Of a stretch of 12,478 nt of DNA, positions 7,621 to 12,478 are shown piece by piece (positions within the stretch are counted from its first letter, which is position 1; each line of letters starts with the position of its first letter). The stretch covers positions 255,726 through 268,203 of the forward strand of contig MU069807.1 of NCBI GenBank assembly GCA_002284615.2. Direction: 5' to 3'. This DNA is from Dunaliella salina (Eukaryota; Chlorophyta; Chlorophyceae; Chlamydomonadales; Dunaliellaceae). Made by a program: the position numbers and the translations under genes. Below the pieces are notes generated by a model. It saw only the letters and a program-made list of their open reading frames with translations, was not told the origin of the DNA and made no database searches.

Positions 7621-8570
7621 GCTTTTGACGCACAAGCTGGTGTGCACAGCTGGACATGCTGGTGATGCTTTTGGTGTAGCATTTGAACGTGACCTGGATG
7701 TTACTTTGGTGCTGTCCTCCGAGTGAAGGCCGCCTGTAGCTCGCCAGAGCCCTGTTTTTGCTGAGAGAGTGAGCTTTTTGTGAGGATTGGGACCCCTTTC
7801 ATGATGGGTCTGCATTTGGCGCGCGAGTGCAAGATCCAAGTGCTGTGCCATTGTATGGGCGGTGGCATAAGTAGGACATGGACTGAGATGTTGAGTTCCG
7901 CATATCCATGGAAGGACTGTGCAGTGGGCCGGGTAGCTGTGAGACCCAGAGTTGGCATGTATCCGTTGGCATGTATCTTTTGTTGACGCGCTCAGGCGTG
8001 CACATGTTGGAACCGCTGGCAGTTTTGGTCTGGTCCAAGCACTTACTCTGTGTGTAGCAGTATCCTGGTTGGGACAACAGGTGCTGTGAATTGCCGGTTT
8101 TGTGGTGAAGGTGTGCATTGCGTACGTACGGGTGTACAAGCTGTGTTCACTGGATCCATGGACTGGTTGCTGAGGGTTTTGCTGGTGGAGGGAGCTCGGG
8201 AGATGCAAAAGCAGCACATTTTATTTTTTTGGGCGCCTTGAAGTCTTTGGGACTTTTGTTTGGTCACGCTGCATCAGATGTGCGCGTGAGTGAGTTTGGC
8301 AATGTGCCTTAGCAAGAAGGATGCGCAAGGTTGTGTTGACTTGTTGTGGATTTTTGCGGCTTCATATCGCGCAGCAGTAGCCAACCTCTGGAATGCAATG
8401 GTGCAGTCAGGTCACAAGTGGCACAGTGCAAGTGGAATGCACAACATCGTATTATGGACGATCTCGGAAGGAGGCTTCAGAGCCTTTAGCAGTTTCGCTG
8501 CTTTTGAAGGAACTTGCCTGTTTTGAGAGGCAGATGTTGTTGTTAGCAACACTCTGAGTTGCTAGGTGGA
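7621..8570 (-). repeat. Repeat A', inverted relative of 2604-3553
   Basis: This is the internal block of the 7045-9771 element. On the minus strand it carries an open frame of 201 codons (8217 to 7612, starting MLLLHLPSSLHQQNP) rich in His, Thr, Ser and Cys, with no known domain. In the other copy that frame is broken by single-base A-run differences. The composition suggests chance openness, not a protein. Unlike the copy at 2604, the sequence continues beyond the point corresponding to the palindrome axis, so this copy shows the non-palindromic arrangement. Confidence 0.9.
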
Positions 8571-9451
8571 TAGCCTGGGTACACTCAAATGCCTAAGGAA
8601 AGAGCTGATGTAAGCCCTGCGCAGAAAAATTTGTGCAAGGCCGCTGGATTAGGTGGACTGATTTGTCCGACTTTTCTATGTGCCATTATACTGGATTAAG
8701 AGGAGAATAATGTGGCTGGCAATTGTCTGGATAAGAATATGCTGGCTTACGGGAAATCAACTGGCAGTAATTTGGATGAAAGTGTGCTGAAAAGGTGGAG
8801 TTTTAGACTGACCTAAGCAGGTTTTTGTGAGGAGAAATGCAGTTGGATGAAGCTGTGTGATAGTGACATGTAGTTGCTCTTGTAATCGGCAGACATTATC
8901 AACTGTTGGTTCAGGAGGAGTTCTTTCATTTTCTTCGCTGGTATATTTTGCAAGAGGTGCAATGCTACATTTAAGGGACTCCCTCGGAGGCCAGAGTTGT
9001 TTGCAAGATTGGCTTTGTTGGTTTTGTGAGCAACTTCCCGAATATGAAGGCACCAAACTGAATGCGAACAATATCCTGCATGAGGCACATTAGTTAATTA
9101 ATTGATTTCTTGATTGATTGGGTTGGCAAAACGTTGCACAAATTATCTTGCTTGAGACATGTGGACAGCTCGATAATTACAAGGGGCCAATGTAGAGGAA
9201 CAAGGGAGCCAATTACTGACCTCACTCCTGTCTTTGCTGTGGGATGGCTATTTGCTATTTGTGGCAGTTCTTTTGTGGTGTCTTTTGCTTGAGGCTGACA
9301 AAAACTCACACAAATTGTTCTTCGACCATTTCTACTTTATAACAGGTTTGCAACACTGTGTGAATCTGGCTTTCTTTAGAAGGTGAAGCAAACTTGCAGG
9401 TTTGAATTTTCTGATGCTGGTGGTTGAAGATATGATCTTGAGAAGACTTTT

Positions 9452-9771
9452 TCTGTTGCTTGCCTAAGGACAAGGAAAAACATTTGCCTGGTTCATTGTT
9501 CTTCCCTGCATGACTTCACTCATTTCTGTTCAATTTTCTCACTTGGAGTTTTTGTATGACTGCGAGGACGCAGCCTTGAGAGGAGGGGGCCGAATTGTTG
9601 TAAAATTAAATCAGTTGGAACAGTATTCCTGTGAGGAAGTGTGAACCTTGCCTCTGATCTTGAGTGTTGGTCTTTTTAATTAATATAAAATACGCATGTA
9701 AAGGAGTTAATCCCCCTCATCTCGTCCTCCTTGCCAGCGTCAGCCAGACATGTAAACACTACACCTTAACA
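9452..9771 (-). repeat. Right terminal inverted repeat of the 7045-9771 element
   Basis: Read on the minus strand it starts TGTTAAGGTGTAGTG and parallels 7045-7367 through AACTCCAAGTGAGAAAATTG and GAGTGAAGTCATGCAGGGAA. Similarity to copy 1 continues inward as far as 8963. Confidence 0.85.
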
Positions 9772-9776
9772 GTTTC
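9772..9776 (+). repeat. Target-site duplication GTTTC, right
   Basis: GTTTC directly follows the CCTTAACA terminus and matches 7040-7044. Confidence 0.7.
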
Positions 9777-9854
9777 TTTCAGCAGAGGCACTTCAGAACT
9801 CAGAGCAAGACATTGTTTTCGCTTTTTTGAGCCTGCTTCCTTTTTAGCCTAGGC

Positions 9855-9920
9855 TGGTATGTTTTCCGCTCAGCTGCCCTTGAAGACGGATATAGCGTGT
9901 AATCTTACCTTACCTTACCT
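9855..9920 (+). mobile_element. Probable 3' tail of a non-LTR retroelement, copy 2
   Basis: This is the partner of 925-989: TGTTTTCCGCTCAGCTGCCC, then ACGGATATAGCGTGTAATC, then CTTACCTTACCTTACC. Here the pentameric tail has three clean units, so this copy looks younger or longer-tailed than the first. Confidence 0.5.
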
Positions 9921-10435
9921 GGCGGTTCCCTGGCAGTTCTCGGTTCCAGGGCACCAGGGCAATGATGAGTGTTTTTTCTATGGCATGCCTGGTTGAAGTA
10001 AGTTTGTGCGCAAATTGAACAGAATGGGCATGGAGCTGTCGAGCGAATCTGGTAGATCTTTAAAAGCTATCCCAAGATTTTTGAATTGGACAATGGTTTG
10101 GGAAGTGTACATAGTCCCACCCACGCCCAAGGAGAATTGTTTGCAGAGCGACTAAGCAACTTGGAGCTGTTTGCAGAGTTGACGATGTTGTTGCTGTGAA
10201 GCCTGTTGTTGGGCACCAGGCCTTGTATCTCCACAATTTTTGACTTTTATGATGCGCAGGTGTGTGCTGCAAGGGGCCATTCTGCATCTGTGTCTGCGGG
10301 TGTGTACGGCTTGCATGCATTGGTGTGTCAGGTGTGAGCAGCAGCATCCCTGCTCTCCGGCAGCCCAGTGCTGCCGCTGCATTGGTGTGTGAGGTGCTGT
10401 CATTGCATGTGTGTGCATGTGTGCTTGAGGTGGGA

Positions 10436-10438
<3 letters not shown>
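9921..10438. other. No firm gene; possible upstream exons of the plus-strand gene ending at 10727
   Basis: GT-rich, with several CAG acceptor-like and GAG/GTG donor-like sites on the plus strand. One possible exon ends at GAG just before GTGGGAAGCG (10430), in phase 0 with the terminal exon at 10599. The evidence does not fix any boundary. Confidence 0.3.

Positions 10439-10503
<65 letters not shown>
10439..10503. repeat. (GT)n microsatellite, 65 bp
   Basis: An uninterrupted GT run of 32 units. It is followed to about 10529 by a short heptameric repeat of the type CACTGTG. Alternating purine-pyrimidine of this length can adopt Z-DNA. On the plus strand it would lie in an intron upstream of the exon at 10599. 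Confidence 0.97.
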
Positions 10504-10504
<1 letters not shown>

Positions 10505-10598
10505 ACACTGTGCACTGTGCACTGCACAGGTATGTGCTTGCATGGTGCTGCTGCTAGGGTTGTTTGCCGCAGCACCTCACGTTTTCTCTCTTTTCCAG

Positions 10599-10727
10599 GG
10601 ATGCTTAACTGGGTCATCAGCAGCTGATGTGCGGTTGCCTGGGAGCCGGGACGGGGATGATCGGCGGATAGCGTGCAATTTTCTTGAATTTCCAGACACC
10701 ATCACTCACAATTCCATCCAGAAATGA
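10599..10727 (+). CDS. Candidate terminal exon of an unidentified plus-strand gene
   Basis: A textbook acceptor (GTTTTCTCTCTTTTCCAG, ending at 10598) opens 42 codons and a TGA. The reading starts GCLTGSSAADVRLPGSRDG, continues DDRRIACNFLEFPDTIT and ends HNSIQK. Composition is protein-like, with mixed charged and hydrophobic residues, in contrast with the HTHT/CVCV frames of the neighbouring microsatellite. I recognise no family. If real, the gene converges on the chaperonin-like gene, with 150 bp between the two stop codons, and its last intron contains the (GT)n run. No TGTAA-type polyadenylation signal is visible just downstream. Upstream exons could not be fixed. A chance pyrimidine tract is the alternative. 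Confidence 0.35.
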   Translation, partial: GCLTGSSAADVRLPGSRDGDDRRIACNFLEFPDTITHNSIQK

Positions 10728-10877
10728 AAAGCGTGTTTAGCAAAAACATAACATGTTGCAGGGGCCGCCAGGCACTTATAGCAAATGCTCTAGTGCCTCC
10801 TTTCCCCAACAGCTTGGAAGATTGGGGCAGATACAAATTATGGAGCACATGCAACTTCCAAACCTTGATCCATGTTT

Positions 10878-12478
10878 TCACCTTTCTGCAACCAACAGGT
10901 CCGACCGCAGCAGCATACAAGCTGCATCTACTCCACTCGCAAGGGCTCCCATCATTGCAGGGGCACTGTCTAACAGGTGCGCCGAAATGATCCTACCTCG
11001 GCACTTGTTCGCCAACGTCTGAACACGGGCATCTACATCTGGCCTGCCGCCACGAGCCTGCTTGCTTGTGCTTGGCGTCCTGCTAGCCTCAGGAGCCCCT
11101 CTGAAATCACGCCCCGTATCCGAAGGCCACCCGCCCTGCTGCCTGTCTATTTCTTCCTGAAGAGGATCTGTTAAAGGAGCAGATCCTTGAGTACCTGCTC
11201 CTTGTACGGGCAGGGATGTTGGAAAGTGTTGACCTGAAGGGTAACTCGAGGGTGCTGCCTCTAGATCAGGCACATGCACCTCCACTGCTGCAACTGCTGC
11301 CAACTGCGCTTTTGCGTGGCACCAGCCAATGTACTCTACACATCTCTCCCTAATGCACGCAGCCTCTGGCCTCTGTAGGCTTTGCTCGTCTTTTGTTTCA
11401 CGGGTGGCAGGGATGTGTGATGGGCGTACCGCTGGGCAGGTTGAGCTAAAGGAGCTCGCCAGCTGCTTTGCTGCAGAGCGCGCAGCTGAGCGCACGCCTT
11501 CCTTCACCTCTGGAGTCTGTTCAGCTGAATGTGGGATTAGAGAGACTGCAGCTTGCTCAAGCGCGCCTGCCATAGCCGTGTAGGCACCCGCCTGCAACAT
11601 CACAGCACAAGCGATGGGGAGGAAGACACGAAACCTGAAACGAGCTTGAGAGAATCGGAAACGCACTCCAAAAACAGCGTGAATGAGCTGTCTGAGGGGA
11701 AGCATGCAGCAGCTTGGTGCTTGGGAAAGCTTAAGCATCAGAGGCGCGAGTGCCTACGCCAACAGGGGCAGCAATCAATCATCTCAAGGGGAGGCATTTG
11801 TGCTCGCAACCCAGCAACCTTGATAATCTGTGCAGCCGTTCTGATCAAATTCTGTGTACCCTTGCACCTTCACCTACTTTGCTGCCACCACCAAACAAGC
11901 GTCTGTCCTGTTTCCTGCAGGCATTCGCTTGCAGTGTCCCCTGCCACAACAGCCAGCCGTACATATTCCCACATGCGCTTGCAAGAATGCAATACAAAAG
12001 CTGATGCTTGGCGGAGACTAAGTACCTCCCAACCCCCTTCAATTGAGCACATCGCCGTCCAATCCTGCACCTTAATGTGCCTAGGCGCCTTCGTTCCAGC
12101 GCACATGCCTGTGTTCTGTTGACTGAGCCCACCGCTGTAATCCTGCACACCTCAATATTTCTGTGCCAAATTTTTGCCGTGAGTGTCTGTGCACTTTCTA
12201 CTGCGCAAAACGCTGTACTCTTGCGCACCTACATGCGTTTGCGCCACTGTTCCAGCGTACATGACTATGAGCAATTTATTGAGCACCCAAAACTGTCTCT
12301 CTGCCCACCTTAATGTGTTTTTGGCGCCTTTCCAGCGCACATGCCTTTGCGCGGAGGCGAGCAGCTATCATGGCCTGCCATGCCCCTCCTCCTGGAAGCA
12401 CCCATGGTGATCGTAGCGTCCAAGCCAGCACGCGCAGCGCACCCTCTGCCGCAGTGCGCAGCTCATCACAGCCCTGTG
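10878..12478 (-). CDS. MKKS/BBS6-like group II chaperonin-related protein, C-terminal half (two exons)
   Basis: The coding exons are 12478-12309 (5' end outside the window) and 11591-10878 with stop TGA, together 293 codons; both junctions are phase 0. Fragment residues 3-17 (CDELRTAAEGALRVL) and 21-34 (LRSPWVLPGGGAWQ) match the equatorial block of CCT/TCP-1 proteins around the nucleotide-contacting PGGGA. Residues 57-74 (AGAYTAMAGALEQAAVSL) match the helix usually reading F-A-x-ALE. The last 32 residues, from LLDSAPAMMGALASG to DLLVAER, match the C-terminal helix that usually reads LRxDD. The SPW...GGG wording is nearer to MKKS/BBS6 than to true CCT subunits. Glu after GGGAx is Gln, and the final DP...K box keeps only Asp, so ATPase activity may be lost. 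Residues 166-246 are a low-complexity Pro/Ser/Gly insertion. In animals MKKS acts with BBS10, BBS12 and CCT in BBSome assembly; that role here is inference. Confidence 0.75.
11592..12308 (-). other. Intron of the MKKS/BBS6-like gene
   Basis: The donor is ATTAAG/GTGGGC at 12309/12308. The acceptor is a pyrimidine-rich tract ending GATGTTGCAG before GCGGGTGCC at 11591. Both ends are phase 0 and join the RQKHIK and AGAYTAM segments at the spacing expected in chaperonins. A GC donor (GCAAAG/GCATGT, 12345) is a second in-phase possibility that would remove 12 residues. The open frame of exon 2 extends 49 codons into the intron by chance. Confidence 0.6.
12037..12344 (-). repeat. Four diverged units of about 70 bp over the 5' splice site and intron
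   Basis: The units are about 12344-12276, 12263-12194, 12179-12116 and 12108-12037 (minus-strand order). Their theme is GCATGTGCGCTGGAA, a GGCGC block, CACATTAAGGTG, then GGATTACAGCG and GTGCTCAAT. The first unit contains the exon end and donor. The equivalent position in the others reads ATGTAG/GTGCGC, ATTGAG/GTGTGC and ATTAAG/GTGCAG, so every unit keeps a GT. The third unit lacks its GCATGTGC head. Confidence 0.7.

Larger units (their letters stand above)
7045..9771 (-). mobile_element. 2.7-kb non-autonomous element with about 320-bp inverted terminal repeats
   Basis: The left end 7045-7367 and the right end 9452-9771 are inverted copies, about nine in ten positions identical by eye. They begin TGTTAAGGTGTTATGG and TGTTAAGGTGTAGTG, are bounded by TG...CA, and are flanked by the 5-bp duplication GTTTC. 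Reading the minus strand from 9771: terminal repeat, a body shared with copy 1 (to 8963), about 390 bp of private sequence, repeat A (8570 to 7621), about 250 bp of private sequence, then the other terminal repeat. There is no transposase, integrase or reverse transcriptase. The terminal pattern TGTNR...YNACA is known from integrase-type DNA transposons of the Ginger group, which usually make 4-bp duplications, so that assignment is only suggestive. Two fragments of inverted LTRs is the main alternative. Confidence 0.75.

Noticed and set aside
10060..10617. 185-codon minus-strand frame with a long His-Thr run
   Set aside because: The His-Thr run is the translation of the (GT)n microsatellite, and the rest has no recognisable domain.
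11592..11738. N-terminal 49 codons of the open frame upstream of the chaperonin exon 2
   Set aside because: A pyrimidine-rich acceptor (GTTGCAG) lies exactly where chaperonin similarity begins, and the upstream residues look like translated intron.
1..12478. CRISPR array, rRNA, tRNA or bacterial operon structure
   Set aside because: I found no regularly spaced identical repeats, no tRNA B-box or cloverleaf, no rRNA signature and no closely packed ORFs with ribosome-binding sites.

Overview
The window looks like nuclear DNA of a eukaryote, most likely a ciliated alga such as a chlorophyte. The signs are spliced genes with GT-AG boundaries, long (AC)n/(GT)n runs, a strongly GC3-biased ORF, many nested non-coding repeats, and a chaperonin-like gene of the kind that serves cilia. 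The organism is an inference. Nothing bacterial or viral is recognisable.

Layout. Positions 1-1608 hold an (AC)n run, a dispersed short motif, a probable 3' tail of a non-LTR retroelement, and no gene I can support. Positions 1609-9771 are a repeat mosaic built mainly from one family with TGTTA(A)GG...CC(T)TAACA ends. The best-preserved member is a 2.7-kb element at 7045-9771. It has inverted terminal repeats of about 320 bp and a 5-bp target-site duplication, GTTTC. A rearranged relative lies at 1609-3553 and contains a zero-spacer palindrome (2369-2838) whose masked N bases are mirrored base for base. A third copy starts at 4420. It carries an inverted duplication of its own left flank and was later split by a different TIR element (4580-5349). 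That second element contains a GC-rich ORF of 109 codons (4781-5110, minus strand), possibly a captured gene fragment. Between 5379 and 7039 I see only short repeats and a 143-bp tandem duplication.

The right end is genic. On the minus strand, 12478 to 10878 encodes the C-terminal half of a divergent group II chaperonin, closest in feel to MKKS/BBS6. It has two exons, one intron of about 720 bp, and its true stop codon. A candidate plus-strand terminal exon (10599-10727) would converge on it, with 150 bp between the two stop codons. The intron of the chaperonin gene contains four diverged copies of a unit that includes the 5' splice-site region, each with its own GT.

The two genic parts and the repeats have no evident functional link. 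The repeats matter mainly as a record of nested insertion, inverted template-switch-like events and possible assembly artefact.
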